A stretch of DNA of 15,080 nt from EX4572-165 sp964581795 (GCA_964581795.1 CAZOPW010000054.1:1-15080); one strand, 5' to 3'. Numbered from the stretch's first letter, positions 1 through 7,580 are shown. Notes: generated by a model from the sequence alone, not told the origin. Made by a program: numbers and translations.

Positions 1-51
1 AAATAATAATTTTACCATAAGACACATAAATCAGTCCTATGTTTCCATCTT

Positions 52-1131
52 GTGCCAAAAAAAGAACGACAAAAAAATGTTCGAATACCAATTATTCTAA
101 GCGTTGCTTTAAGCATATCAATAATTCTACTAATCCTTTATTTCACCATTGATAAACAAACTATCGTTTATCTAACTGAAACACCGATAAATTACTCCTT
201 TTTTCTTGCTGCAGCAGCAATAAATATCATATACTGGGGACTATGGGGAGCGCGTCTTAAAGTACTAAGTACCTCTATTGAACCATCATTTAACATAGGT
301 CTTTGGAAATCAACAAAAATTGTGATCGCAAATCTTTTCTTAGCTAACATCACTCCCTCTATGGCAGGCGGAGAACCTGTAAGAATTTATTTACTGAACA
401 AAGAAGGACTGCATGCAGGTGGAGCAACCGCAGCCGTGCTTGGAGAACGATTACTTGACGCGTTATTCCTACTTCTTTGTGTCCCTTTTGCGTTTTACAT
501 TTTTGGACAATACATTTCAGATGGTATTTTTAATTCTCTACTCTATATTGCAGTATTTTTCTTTATTGTAGTCGTTATCTTGTTTGCATTTGCCTTAAAA
601 AAACCTGAACGAACCAAACGACTAGTTCTTTGGATAGCAAATAAGCTAAATCGCTTTTCTAAAAAACCAGAAAAATTCGAAAACACGGTACAAAAAATCT
701 CCACAGAAATCGACCATTTTCATCAGAGCATGATGTTTTTTGTGACCAAAGGCAAAAAAACATTCCTCCTTGCAGGTATACTCACTGCACTATTTTGGAT
801 GACCGGATGGATCATACCAATACTCATCTTAATGGGGCTAGGTATCACCCCATTTATTGTGGAATCCTGTGCAGCACAAATCCTACTTGTTATCATAGCA
901 ATGATGCCTACAACACCTGGAAGCACCGGTGTTTCTGAAGGAGGAACAGCCGCATTATACGGTGTGTTTATGCCTGCTAGTCTCATTGGCGTTTTTGTGT
1001 TACTCTATCGATTTATCACGTATCACATGGGCTTAATCCTAGGTGCTCTCTTTCAATATCGAATTTTTAAATCACTCGCATCCTTTTCCATGGATGTCGT
1101 AAGTGAAAATAAAGAAGAATTACCTAAATAA
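52..1131 (+). CDS. UPF0104 / AglD-like integral membrane protein (lysylphosphatidylglycerol synthase TM family)
   Basis: A 359-residue protein with about eight or nine hydrophobic segments (roughly residues 13-32, 48-66, 89-103, 134-153, 164-182, 238-262, 268-288, 299-318 and 320-335). Family signatures are TPSMAGGEPVR (101-111), GERLLD (131-136) and PGSTGVSEGG (289-298). These match the UPF0104/COG0392 family, which includes the membrane part of bacterial MprF and archaeal proteins linked to N-glycosylation (AglD/AglR-like). A role in handling a lipid-linked substrate or flipping it across the membrane is inferred; the substrate cannot be read from sequence. The start is GTG at 52 with no clear SD, so translation may be leaderless; an in-frame stop lies at 7-9. 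A basic N-terminus (PKKERQK) precedes the first membrane segment. The zinc-finger gene starts 52 bases downstream on the same strand. Confidence 0.85.
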   Translation: MPKKERQKNVRIPIILSVALSISIILLILYFTIDKQTIVYLTETPINYSFFLAAAAINIIYWGLWGARLKVLSTSIEPSFNIGLWKSTKIVIANLFLANITPSMAGGEPVRIYLLNKEGLHAGGATAAVLGERLLDALFLLLCVPFAFYIFGQYISDGIFNSLLYIAVFFFIVVVILFAFALKKPERTKRLVLWIANKLNRFSKKPEKFENTVQKISTEIDHFHQSMMFFVTKGKKTFLLAGILTALFWMTGWIIPILILMGLGITPFIVESCAAQILLVIIAMMPTTPGSTGVSEGGTAALYGVFMPASLIGVFVLLYRFITYHMGLILGALFQYRIFKSLASFSMDVVSENKEELPK

Positions 1132-1183
1132 TTGCTATTATCGTCGGCAGATTTTAATAATAGATATCGTATTCGCTCATCCT

Positions 1184-1348
1184 ATGGAACAAGCGAAACG
1201 ATGTGTATCCTGTGGAAAAGGATTACTTGAGACAGGATCAACAACATTCATTTGTCCAAAATGTGATAAAGTGATTGGTCGCTGCGGTAGTTGCAGAGAA
1301 CAAAGCGTAATTTATACCTGTCCAACATGTGGATTCACAGGACCTTAA
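1184..1348 (+). CDS. Small four-CxxC zinc-finger protein, HVO_2753-like
   Basis: A 54-residue protein starting at ATG 1184. The frame stays open upstream to about 1103, but the conserved part starts with MEQAKRC, so I use 1184. It contains four Cys pairs: CVSC (7-10), CPKC (24-27), CGSC (34-37) and CPTC (46-49). It ends with CGFTGP, the typical end of the small archaeal zinc-finger family represented by Haloferax HVO_2753. Eight cysteines should bind two zinc ions. In many archaea this gene sits directly before the aEF1B gene, as it does here: the gap is 25 bases and the aEF1B SD lies in it. The pairing suggests a translation-linked role, but the molecular function is not known to me. Identification is strong; function is open. 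Confidence 0.88.
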   Translation: MEQAKRCVSCGKGLLETGSTTFICPKCDKVIGRCGSCREQSVIYTCPTCGFTGP

Positions 1349-1360
1349 TACAAAAGATAA

Positions 1361-1365
1361 GGAGG
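1361..1365 (+). promoter_or_regulatory. SD site (GGAGG) fixing the aEF1B start
   Basis: GGAGG lies 8 bases before ATG 1374. This picks that ATG over upstream in-frame codons, which would overlap the preceding zinc-finger gene. Confidence 0.8.
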
Positions 1366-1373
1366 AAAAAACA

Positions 1374-1652
1374 ATGGGCGATGTAGTCGGACTCATTCAG
1401 ATAATGCCAACTGAAATTTTAGAAGAAGATCAGTTAAACAAAATGATTGAAGAAATTAAATCATATGTAAAACCACCTGCAAAAGTAGGAAATGTTGAAG
1501 TGAAAGCTGTTGCATTTGGCATTAAAGCAATTCACTTAAATGTAATCATACCAGATGCTTCAGGTACTGGTGGCGTAGATCCAATCGCAGAAGAAATTTC
1601 AAAAATGGAAAACGTCGAATCAGCTGAAGTCAAAGGTGTTGGATTACTTTAA
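1374..1652 (+). CDS. ef1b: Archaeal translation elongation factor 1-beta (aEF1B)
   Basis: A 92-residue protein, close to the usual size of about 90 for archaeal aEF1B. This is the nucleotide exchange factor that reloads aEF1A with GTP after aminoacyl-tRNA delivery. The family pattern is clear: an N-terminal strand GDVVGLIQIMPTEI, a helical stretch around residues 20-32, VKAVAFGIKAIHLNVIIPD in the middle, and a C-terminal GGVDPIAEEISKMENVESAEVKGVGLL with the alternating ferredoxin-like fold typical of the exchange domain. It follows the zinc-finger gene by 25 bases with a strong SD, so the two are probably co-transcribed. It is followed by T-rich sequence and converges on the winged-helix gene at 1720. 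Confidence 0.93.
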   Translation: MGDVVGLIQIMPTEILEEDQLNKMIEEIKSYVKPPAKVGNVEVKAVAFGIKAIHLNVIIPDASGTGGVDPIAEEISKMENVESAEVKGVGLL

Positions 1653-1664
1653 AAAAAATTTGAG

Positions 1665-1691
1665 TTTTTCATTTCAAATAAACTTTTATTT
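1665..1691 (+). terminator. Oligo-T terminator after aEF1B
   Basis: Several T runs (five Ts at 1665-1669, four at 1684-1687, three at 1689-1691) follow the aEF1B stop. Archaeal polymerase often stops at such tracts without a hairpin. The position between convergent genes fits; the exact site is inferred. Confidence 0.5.
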
Positions 1692-1694
1692 AGG

Positions 1695-1706
1695 AAAAAA
1701 GAAAAA
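1695..1706 (-). terminator. Oligo-T terminator of the minus-strand unit
   Basis: On the minus strand this reads five Ts, a C, then six Ts, 13 bases past the stop of the membrane winged-helix gene. It is a likely intrinsic archaeal terminator for the gene or operon ending at 1720. Confidence 0.5.
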
Positions 1707-1719
1707 GACCATGGTATAG

Positions 1720-2409
1720 CTATGCTGCTTTCCGTGGTTTCTTTCGTTTCTTTACTTTTAATTGTTGCACTGAAGAAATACCTGTTTCAGTTGGATAATA
1801 CACGGGATATTTTGAATGACTCGTGTCTCCTTCAATAAGTTCAGCCATATACATTTTCTTAATATGCCATTTTACGGTATGATGATTTAAATCCAATGCA
1901 TGAGCAATTTCAAGGAGATGCTTTCCAGGATGTTTGCTCAGATAGTTCATGATATTAAACGCATTTTTATTTCGAAGTATTGATTCGGCTACTGCTTCTT
2001 TACGGGCTTCAACACCGCCATCCACCAAATAATAAACTTTTTTTCCTCCAATACTTCGACTTCTAATTAGATTCGTTTGTTCTAATTTTCTTAGATGCCA
2101 AGCTGCATTACTAGGTTTTAAATCCAATTCCCGAGCAATCTCCCTTAAATGAGATCCAGGGTATTCATCAATATATTCATACAAATTTTTCCGAACAGAA
2201 GTGTCTAACACATTGTCTGGCGTGACATATTTAATACCTCCAATAGTCAAAAGAGCAATGATTAATACAACACCAAAAATCACTATAGCTAAAGTATCTG
2301 TTGTTAAATTCTCAAAAATTCCAGCTTTCTCCGCACTTGCAGCAGGAGTAAAACTAAACAATATTAATCCCACTATTATCAATAGCAAGACACGCTTACC
2401 AACATCCAT
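1720..2409 (-). CDS. Membrane-anchored protein with two winged-helix (wHTH) domains
   Basis: A 229-residue protein. Residues 6-26 look like a Sec signal peptide with a possible cleavage after ASA (24-26). A short stretch (27-39, containing an NLT sequon at 34-36) precedes a second hydrophobic helix at about 40-62. The rest is predicted cytoplasmic: wHTH 1 at about 68-130 (HLREIARELDLKPSNAAWHLRKLE, then a wing) and wHTH 2 at about 145-210 (HLLEIAHALDLNHHTVKWHIKKM). The tail is very basic (KVKKRKKPRKAA). It resembles the MarR/ArsR-like tandem wHTH proteins of euryarchaea that are tied to the membrane. A role as a DNA-binding regulator that senses something at or in the membrane is inferred. The ATG at 2409 has GGATGGGATG just upstream. 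It lies 70 bases after gltX on the same strand and could be the last gene of the isoprenoid unit or have its own promoter. Confidence 0.82.
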   Translation of the reverse strand: MDVGKRVLLLIIVGLILFSFTPAASAEKAGIFENLTTDTLAIVIFGVVLIIALLTIGGIKYVTPDNVLDTSVRKNLYEYIDEYPGSHLREIARELDLKPSNAAWHLRKLEQTNLIRSRSIGGKKVYYLVDGGVEARKEAVAESILRNKNAFNIMNYLSKHPGKHLLEIAHALDLNHHTVKWHIKKMYMAELIEGDTSHSKYPVYYPTETGISSVQQLKVKKRKKPRKAA

Positions 2410-2427
2410 TTTGAATCATCCCATCCT

Positions 2428-2446
2428 AACAAACCCATGGCTTGTT
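2428..2446. promoter_or_regulatory. Imperfect 19-bp inverted repeat before the wHTH gene
   Basis: AACAA and TTGTT arms flank a CCCATGG-like centre, with two more pairing bases inside after one mismatch. It lies 19 bases before the start codon of the membrane wHTH gene, in the 70-base gap after gltX. It could be an operator for autoregulation, which is a guess from symmetry and position. Confidence 0.3.
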
Positions 2447-2479
2447 CAAAAGGTAAATGGATTATCAGTATTAAAAACT

Positions 2480-4201
2480 TTACCGATGAGTGAAGAATGC
2501 AATTATTTCTTCATTTTTCTTTTCAATTCGAACAAACCCAAATCGTTCAAATTGAATAATTTCATCACTTTGCAATGATGCAACAGCAGGTTCAGCAAAT
2601 CCTTGAATTTTCTTCATACTATCAGGGTTAAACTGTCCATTTTTCATAAGTACATCCGGGATAAAGACACTAAGAGGGACATAATGTTTAGGAACCCATT
2701 GAATCTTTAATGAATCTGGTATCAATTTATCACCGGCATATGAGCCAAAGATTTCATCTTCTTCAATGTGGTCAACAGATACATTATAAAGATCTTTTAA
2801 GCGAAAAACAGTTGATGAATTAAATTGGTTTACATCACTTTGTGAAATGAAAAGAGGCTGTTTTGGTTGGATAGTACGAGTTCCAAGTTCAGTATTTTTA
2901 GGATGCAGAGGAATATGTATTGCTTTATCTGGAGCATCTGAAACTTTTAATTTCACGGGATCAGGTACAAAAAAGAATCGTTTTGCAATTGGATCAATCA
3001 CCTTTCTATTTTCTGATTCAACTAAGCTGAATGGAACGGTTGATTCAACCTTTGAAATCCCTTGTTGAAACACAAATTGTTTCAAAGCTTTTGGAACAAT
3101 ACCTCTTTTTCGAAGACCTCTTAAAGTGGGGAGTCTCACGTCATCAAAACCAGTTACTTTACCAGCTTCAACTAATGGAGATATCTTTCTTTTTGAAACG
3201 GGCATACCCTCAATAGATAACCGGGCAAACTCCATTAATTCAGGTTTACGTAATCCTAACTTATCAAGTAAGTAAAAGTAGACTTCATCACGTAGCTCAT
3301 ATTCCTTGGTTCGAAATGGATGAGTTACCCCGCTAAGACTATCCTCCACTGCTCCTGCAAAATCATATGTCGGCCAAACATGAAATTTATCATCCTGTAA
3401 TGGATGAACCGCATCAATAATCCGAAATAATGTTGGGTCTCTCATAGCAGTATTATCACTTTTCATATCTGCATTTAATCGTAGGACTGCAGCAAGTGAT
3501 TTTTCATGCATCTCTTCCCACAATGATTGTTGTTCTTCAACAGAACGATGTTGGCAATCACAAGTACTTCTCTTCTTCCTCCCTAGTTTTATTCGTTCAG
3601 CTGAACATGTACATACATATGCATCTCCTTGTGCAATTAATTGTTCAGCTAATTGATAATGTTTTAAGAGATTATCTGAGGTGTTATACGATTTGTCCCA
3701 GTTTATGCCAAGCCATTCTAAATCTTTTTTTTGTGCATCGTAAAACTCAATTTTATCTTTCAATGGATTCGTATCATCAAAACGAAGGATAAATGTCCCA
3801 TCATATTTTTTTGCATATTCAAAGTCAACAATAGCAGCTTTTGCATGTCCAATATGCAAATATCCATTCGGTTCAGGAGGAAAACGAGTCACAACAGAAC
3901 CTGGTTCAGCATGAGGAAGATCAGGTAATGAATAATCCCGTTCCTGTTTCTTTTTTTCAAGTAATTCTGGTGCTATATCTTCTAACTCAGCGCGTTGGTC
4001 CTCAAAAGACATCCTGTTAACTTCAGCAACAATTTCTTTGACAACCGGAATGATTTCCTTTGGATCAACGCCTTCTTTTCTATAATATGCTATTACTTTT
4101 CCCATTACAGCTTTCATTTGTGCTGATCCGTCAAAGGAAACTGCGTTTTGCAAAGAAAATTTCCTGGCTGTACGTGTAATATCTTGCTTATCGATACTCA
4201 T
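2480..4201 (-). CDS. gltX: Glutamyl-tRNA synthetase, archaeal type
   Basis: A 573-residue class I synthetase that charges tRNA-Glu in the cytoplasm. In many archaea it also makes Glu-tRNA-Gln for the amidotransferase route. The N-terminal extension (1-95) is typical of archaeal GluRS. The catalytic core holds FPPEPNGYLHIGHAKAA (107-123, HIGH signature at 116-119) and the KMSKS-like VSKRK (335-339) within LSIEGMPVSKRKISPLVEAG. A CxC-x14-CxC pattern (Cys197, 199, 214, 216) should bind zinc. The C-terminal half is the beta-barrel anticodon-binding region of the GlnRS-like/archaeal-eukaryal branch, ending FERFGFVRIEKKNEEIIAFFTHR. The ATG start is only 2 bases after the GGPP synthase stop, so the two are translated from one mRNA. 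The length is normal for the family. Confidence 0.95.
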   Translation of the reverse strand: MSIDKQDITRTARKFSLQNAVSFDGSAQMKAVMGKVIAYYRKEGVDPKEIIPVVKEIVAEVNRMSFEDQRAELEDIAPELLEKKKQERDYSLPDLPHAEPGSVVTRFPPEPNGYLHIGHAKAAIVDFEYAKKYDGTFILRFDDTNPLKDKIEFYDAQKKDLEWLGINWDKSYNTSDNLLKHYQLAEQLIAQGDAYVCTCSAERIKLGRKKRSTCDCQHRSVEEQQSLWEEMHEKSLAAVLRLNADMKSDNTAMRDPTLFRIIDAVHPLQDDKFHVWPTYDFAGAVEDSLSGVTHPFRTKEYELRDEVYFYLLDKLGLRKPELMEFARLSIEGMPVSKRKISPLVEAGKVTGFDDVRLPTLRGLRKRGIVPKALKQFVFQQGISKVESTVPFSLVESENRKVIDPIAKRFFFVPDPVKLKVSDAPDKAIHIPLHPKNTELGTRTIQPKQPLFISQSDVNQFNSSTVFRLKDLYNVSVDHIEEDEIFGSYAGDKLIPDSLKIQWVPKHYVPLSVFIPDVLMKNGQFNPDSMKKIQGFAEPAVASLQSDEIIQFERFGFVRIEKKNEEIIAFFTHR

Positions 4202-4203
4202 AC

Positions 4204-5187
4204 CTATTTCTCTCGTGTCATCGCATAATCTGCAAGAGCAATTAAAATCTGTTTTGCTTCACTATCATCTAATACATCCAATGATTTTTTCGCATGTGCA
4301 CTGTATTCCTCTGCTTTTTGTTTTGCGTAATCAATTGAACCAACATGATCAAATACACGATAGACTTTTTTAACATCCTCTGCAGTTGCTGTTGCTTTTC
4401 CAAAAATATCAGATAAAATCTGTTTATCTTCTCCAGTTGCATGAGTTAGTGAATGAACAGCAATAATTGTTTTTTTGCCATTTCTAATATCATTACCAAT
4501 ATCTTTACCTAATGTTTCCGCATCACTACTCATATCTAAGTAATCATCTCGAATCTGAAACGCCAATCCAAGACTCGTTCCAAATTCGTTTAAAGATCGT
4601 TGAACATCTTTTGACGATCCTCCGATAAGAGCACCTCCTTCACAAGCAATTCTGAAAAGCGCAGATGTTTTCATTTTTATCATTTCTAAGTATTCTGATT
4701 CCTTTACTACGAATCGTTGTTCAAAATTCATATCAAATTGTTGTCCTTCACAGACTTCAATGACTGATTGGGTTAGATGCGTATACAATCGGCGAAATGA
4801 TGTAATTTTTTCAGGATACTTCCCAAGTGCTTCGAATGCTTTTGCAAACAGAAGATCTCCAGCTATTATCGCTGTTGGTTCACCATATTTTATGTGAACT
4901 GTTTTCATTCCTCGTCGTAATGAGGATTTATCCATGATGTCATCATGAACAAGAGTGAAATTATGAATGATTTCTACTGCTAATGCAAATGGCATCACCG
5001 GCATATACTCTCCAGATACCGCTTCACAAGAAAGCATTGATAAAACTGGACGTAATCGCTTGCCTCCAGCCATTGGTAGGTGCCGTGTTGCATCATATAA
5101 ATTTCGTGGTGATTGAGGAGTTAAAAAATCATCTAATTGTTTATTGAAAATGTCGGCTCGTTTCTTTATTTCCGTTTTTAGATCCAT
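4204..5187 (-). CDS. idsA: Geranylgeranyl diphosphate synthase (short-chain trans-prenyltransferase)
   Basis: A 327-residue soluble enzyme that adds IPP to allylic diphosphates to make the C20 chain of archaeal membrane lipids. The two Asp-rich metal-binding motifs are intact: DDIMD (82-86) followed by RRG (91-93), and DDYLD (215-219) in GLAFQIRDDYLD. GGKRLRP (41-47) binds diphosphate. The residue five before the first motif is Phe77, an aromatic that in archaeal GGPP synthases limits growth to about C20, so GGPP is the expected product; some FPP release cannot be excluded. The start codon lies inside the end of the isomerase gene (10-base overlap), with GGAGGT at 5194-5199 six bases upstream, pointing to coupled translation. 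Confidence 0.93.
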   Translation of the reverse strand: MDLKTEIKKRADIFNKQLDDFLTPQSPRNLYDATRHLPMAGGKRLRPVLSMLSCEAVSGEYMPVMPFALAVEIIHNFTLVHDDIMDKSSLRRGMKTVHIKYGEPTAIIAGDLLFAKAFEALGKYPEKITSFRRLYTHLTQSVIEVCEGQQFDMNFEQRFVVKESEYLEMIKMKTSALFRIACEGGALIGGSSKDVQRSLNEFGTSLGLAFQIRDDYLDMSSDAETLGKDIGNDIRNGKKTIIAVHSLTHATGEDKQILSDIFGKATATAEDVKKVYRVFDHVGSIDYAKQKAEEYSAHAKKSLDVLDDSEAKQILIALADYAMTREK

Positions 5188-6218
5188 CCATCTACCTCCA
5201 CAAATTGTAATGAATCTACATGATCGCAGCCTGTTAAAAACATTGCAGCCCGTAACTCTTTGACAATCGCATCAATTTCAAACATTGTTTCCTTTTCACT
5301 CTTAGTCGCTGGTTTAAGCAACGTGTGAGCCACACCAACAAGATTTGCTCCTAATGCTAATGCTTTTGCCGCATCTAACCCATGTCGAATTCCACCTGAA
5401 GCAATAATGGGGAACTTGTCATCAATTGCATCTCGTACTTCCATTAATGACTGTGGAGAAGGTATACCCCAATCCCAAAATGTTTTTCCGCCTCTAGCAT
5501 GTAATCGATCGAAATGCAATTTCGCCCGATAATGTTCAATTGCTGCAAAACTCGTTCCACCCATACCTCCAATATCAATTGCAGCGATTGGTGTTTCAGC
5601 TAATCGTTGAGCTACATCGAAAGAGATTCCTGCTCCAGATTCCTTAACTATCACTGGAACATCAATTGTTTCAGCTAATTTATGAATTGCATCTAATGTT
5701 CCCTCTGCTGTAGCCTCTCCTTCAAATTGAATGACTTCTTGTAAAAAATTCAAACAAATTGCGATGGCGTGCGCATCAATCATTTCAACCATTTTAGACA
5801 CACGATCTACCGTTTTTTCATGTCCCCAAATAACGAGCTGTGATGCTCCAATATTCCCGATACGTAATGGGACATCATAGTTTTTTACAACACTATATGT
5901 TTCCTTTAATCGAGATGTATTTAACCCTGCTCGTTGAGAACCTACTCCCATAGCTAGTTGATATGTTTCTGCAGCAACTGCCAGGTGTTCGTTAATTTTT
6001 TTGGCTTTTGAATATCCTCCAGTCATCCCAGAAATGAGTAATGGTGCATTCAATTGTTTTCCTAAGAACTCGGTTGAGAGATCAATATTACTTTTGTTAA
6101 TCTCAGGTAATGCATTATGAACTAATGAGATATCATCCCAATAATTATGTGACGCTGATACGTTTTTATCTAACGCTAATCGAACATGTTCATCCTTTCT
6201 ACTTTCGATTTCATTCAT
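5178..6218 (-). CDS. fni: Type 2 isopentenyl-diphosphate isomerase (FMN-dependent)
   Basis: A 346-residue TIM-barrel flavoprotein that interconverts IPP and DMAPP using reduced FMN. Family signatures: RKDEH (7-11), SGMTGG (63-68), GSQR (93-96), LNFLQEVIQFEGE (156-168, with Gln160 and Glu161 that handle the substrate and Mg), VIVKESGAG (189-197), IDIGGMGGTSF (214-224) and the phosphate-binding IIASGGIRHGLDAAKALALGA (271-291). Most members have His where this protein has Cys155, just before LN; the codon is TGT. The rest of the active site looks intact, so I expect a working enzyme with altered residues. The ATG at 6218 is 9 bases after the kinase stop, and the SD-like GGGTGATT spans that stop. 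Length is normal. Confidence 0.93.
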   Translation of the reverse strand: MNEIESRKDEHVRLALDKNVSASHNYWDDISLVHNALPEINKSNIDLSTEFLGKQLNAPLLISGMTGGYSKAKKINEHLAVAAETYQLAMGVGSQRAGLNTSRLKETYSVVKNYDVPLRIGNIGASQLVIWGHEKTVDRVSKMVEMIDAHAIAICLNFLQEVIQFEGEATAEGTLDAIHKLAETIDVPVIVKESGAGISFDVAQRLAETPIAAIDIGGMGGTSFAAIEHYRAKLHFDRLHARGGKTFWDWGIPSPQSLMEVRDAIDDKFPIIASGGIRHGLDAAKALALGANLVGVAHTLLKPATKSEKETMFEIDAIVKELRAAMFLTGCDHVDSLQFVEVDGWI

Positions 6219-6227
6219 AATAAATAA

Positions 6228-7001
6228 TCACCCTTTCACAATAGTTTGAACAGTTGATTGATTCGTTAAGACATGATATAATCGATCTGGAACCAATCCA
6301 TTTACTAATATTGTATCAATGTGTAATGCAGTTATCTTTTTTATTGTTTGGAGTTTTCCGGCCATTCCTTTGGTAACATCAGCATGAGAATCTAAGGATG
6401 TTTGCAGTGAATCAATTTCATCCTTATGAATTGTTTGTAATAAAGTGGCGTCAACATGTTTTTTCGGGTTTTTTGTATACACTCCATCCTCATCAATGAC
6501 AAAGATGACTTTTTCAGGCTGAAATTCCTTTGCCAAAAGTAACATAAGCAGGTCTCCAGAGCAAATTGAAAAACCAAGATGAGTATCTAGTGCTACATCG
6601 CCATAGGTCACTGGAATAAAATTGTTTTTTACATACATTTTAAACAAAGACATATCAATGCTTTCTAGATTGTGATCATGTAATGATAATACAGCATGAG
6701 GTGGAAGAGATATTGCAGGAAGATTTTGATTTTGAAGAGACGTGAGAACATGAGTATTCAGAGTTTGAACGAGTCGTTGTGTCGATGCAAATCCATATCG
6801 TTGTTCTTCTTTTGAAAAACCTGCATTTAAATTATATTTTTTTGCAAGTACATGTCCAAAAGAACCTGCTCCATGAACAAGAATAAAATCTTTTTTTGAC
6901 CGAGAAAGTTGTGAAGCTAAATCATTCATTATATTTGATCGGAATGTAGCAGTGGATGATTTCTCAGTAATAACACTGCCACCGAGTTTAATAAGATACA
7001 T
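6228..7001 (-). CDS. ipk: Isopentenyl phosphate kinase (amino acid kinase family)
   Basis: A 257-residue cytoplasmic kinase that phosphorylates isopentenyl phosphate to IPP with ATP, the last step of the archaeal mevalonate branches. KLGGS (5-9) is the N-terminal nucleotide loop. HGAGSFGH (43-50) ends in the His that marks IPK within the amino acid kinase family, replacing the acidic substrate binders of other members. Further signatures are TYGDVALD (132-139), CSGDLL (147-152), DEDGVYTKNPK (170-180) and DVTKGMAGK (208-216). It is followed directly by the isomerase, its next enzyme in the pathway, which supports the call. The ATG at 7001 has no strong SD. A T-rich hairpin region upstream (7027-7061) may separate it from the zinc-ribbon gene. 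Confidence 0.93.
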   Translation of the reverse strand: MYLIKLGGSVITEKSSTATFRSNIMNDLASQLSRSKKDFILVHGAGSFGHVLAKKYNLNAGFSKEEQRYGFASTQRLVQTLNTHVLTSLQNQNLPAISLPPHAVLSLHDHNLESIDMSLFKMYVKNNFIPVTYGDVALDTHLGFSICSGDLLMLLLAKEFQPEKVIFVIDEDGVYTKNPKKHVDATLLQTIHKDEIDSLQTSLDSHADVTKGMAGKLQTIKKITALHIDTILVNGLVPDRLYHVLTNQSTVQTIVKG

Positions 7002-7026
7002 ACAACTTGGACATAGAGATGATAGT

Positions 7027-7061
7027 AAAAAAAGATTTCATACCCATTGAAAAAAGCAATG
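7027..7061 (-). terminator. T-rich hairpin between the zinc-ribbon gene and ipk
   Basis: On the minus strand a CATTG/CAATG 5-bp stem closes over a CT6 loop (7045-7061), then seven Ts follow at 7027-7033. It sits just after the zinc-ribbon stop (7077) and before ipk. It may end the upstream transcript or attenuate it; which of the two is unknown. Confidence 0.4.
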
Positions 7062-7076
7062 CGATTTATTTTTTAT

Positions 7077-7322
7077 TCAAAAGTCTTTTTTCATAGACAT
7101 TAATGGTTTGTCTTTATTTTGTTCTTGTATCAACCAAAGAGCTATTGGCATTTCTTTAACTTCAGAATGCATTACAGATACAGAGAGGTGTTCCCGGTCG
7201 TCTTCTGTCAATTGAATATTACAATCTTCACAGATAAAATGGTGATCATCAACAACTAATCCTAATCGATTTTTTTGTAGTTCAAAATCTTTTTCACAAA
7301 TTTCACATTTCTTTATAGTCAA
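7077..7322 (-). CDS. Small zinc-ribbon protein of unknown function
   Basis: An 81-residue protein with two Cys pairs, CEIC (6-9) and CEDC (31-34), separated by a spacer with DDHH (25-28). This looks like a single zinc-ribbon knuckle. The C-terminal half (about 40-81) has a helix-like stretch (VKEMPIALWLIQEQNKDKP) and no cysteines. I do not recognise a named family. The start is TTG at 7322, chosen because GGTGA lies 6 bases upstream; a nearby ATG is out of frame. It is the first gene of the minus-strand block, ahead of ipk by 75 bases, and may or may not share its transcript. The normal composition and good SD argue that it is real. Confidence 0.7.
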   Translation of the reverse strand: MTIKKCEICEKDFELQKNRLGLVVDDHHFICEDCNIQLTEDDREHLSVSVMHSEVKEMPIALWLIQEQNKDKPLMSMKKDF

Positions 7323-7377
7323 CTTCTTTCACCATCCAACGGATAACTACCTGCACATATCTTATGTACCTAATTGA

Positions 7378-7385
7378 ATTTAAAT
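7378..7385 (-). promoter_or_regulatory. Possible TATA box for the zinc-ribbon gene
   Basis: ATTTAAAT is self-complementary and lies about 56 bases before the TTG start. A start of transcription about 25 bases downstream would leave a leader of about 30 bases that includes the SD. This is a weak, position-based call. Confidence 0.3.
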
Positions 7386-7497
7386 GTTTTCTTTTAGAGG
7401 TCGAGCTGCTCCCTTTGGTTTATACAATTTGATAAAAAAAGTATGAAATTTATTTAGTTTATAAAAGATTTGATTAACTTGAATAAAAAAGACAAGG

Positions 7498-7505
7498 TAT
7501 AAAAC
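7498..7505 (+). promoter_or_regulatory. TATA box of the phosphorylase gene
   Basis: TATAAAAC lies 76 bases before the phosphorylase ATG. Transcription would start near 7525 and give a leader of about 55 bases with the SD AAGGTGG at its end. A second TATA-like stretch (TTTATAAAAG at 7458-7467) is an alternative. The rest of the 258-base gap between the two divergent genes holds a small GC-richer patch (about 7396-7416) and no gene that I can see. Confidence 0.5.
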
Positions 7506-7580
7506 AATGGTGTAGATTTACAGTTGAGTGTAACATACAAAAAAAAGTGGTATTCCTCAAGGGAAGGTGGATGAGTAAAA

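Noticed and set aside
723..986. An antisense frame inside the UPF0104 gene
   Set aside because: The plus-strand gene carries all the family motifs across this stretch; the antisense product has none.
2201..2578. A plus-strand frame across the wHTH start and the gltX end
   Set aside because: It overlaps two well-supported minus-strand genes and encodes nothing recognisable.
7396..7416. A GC-richer patch (GAGCTGCTC) in the 7323-7580 gap, considered as a tRNA or small RNA
   Set aside because: No cloverleaf or long stem can be drawn, and the tRNA B-box is not matched.
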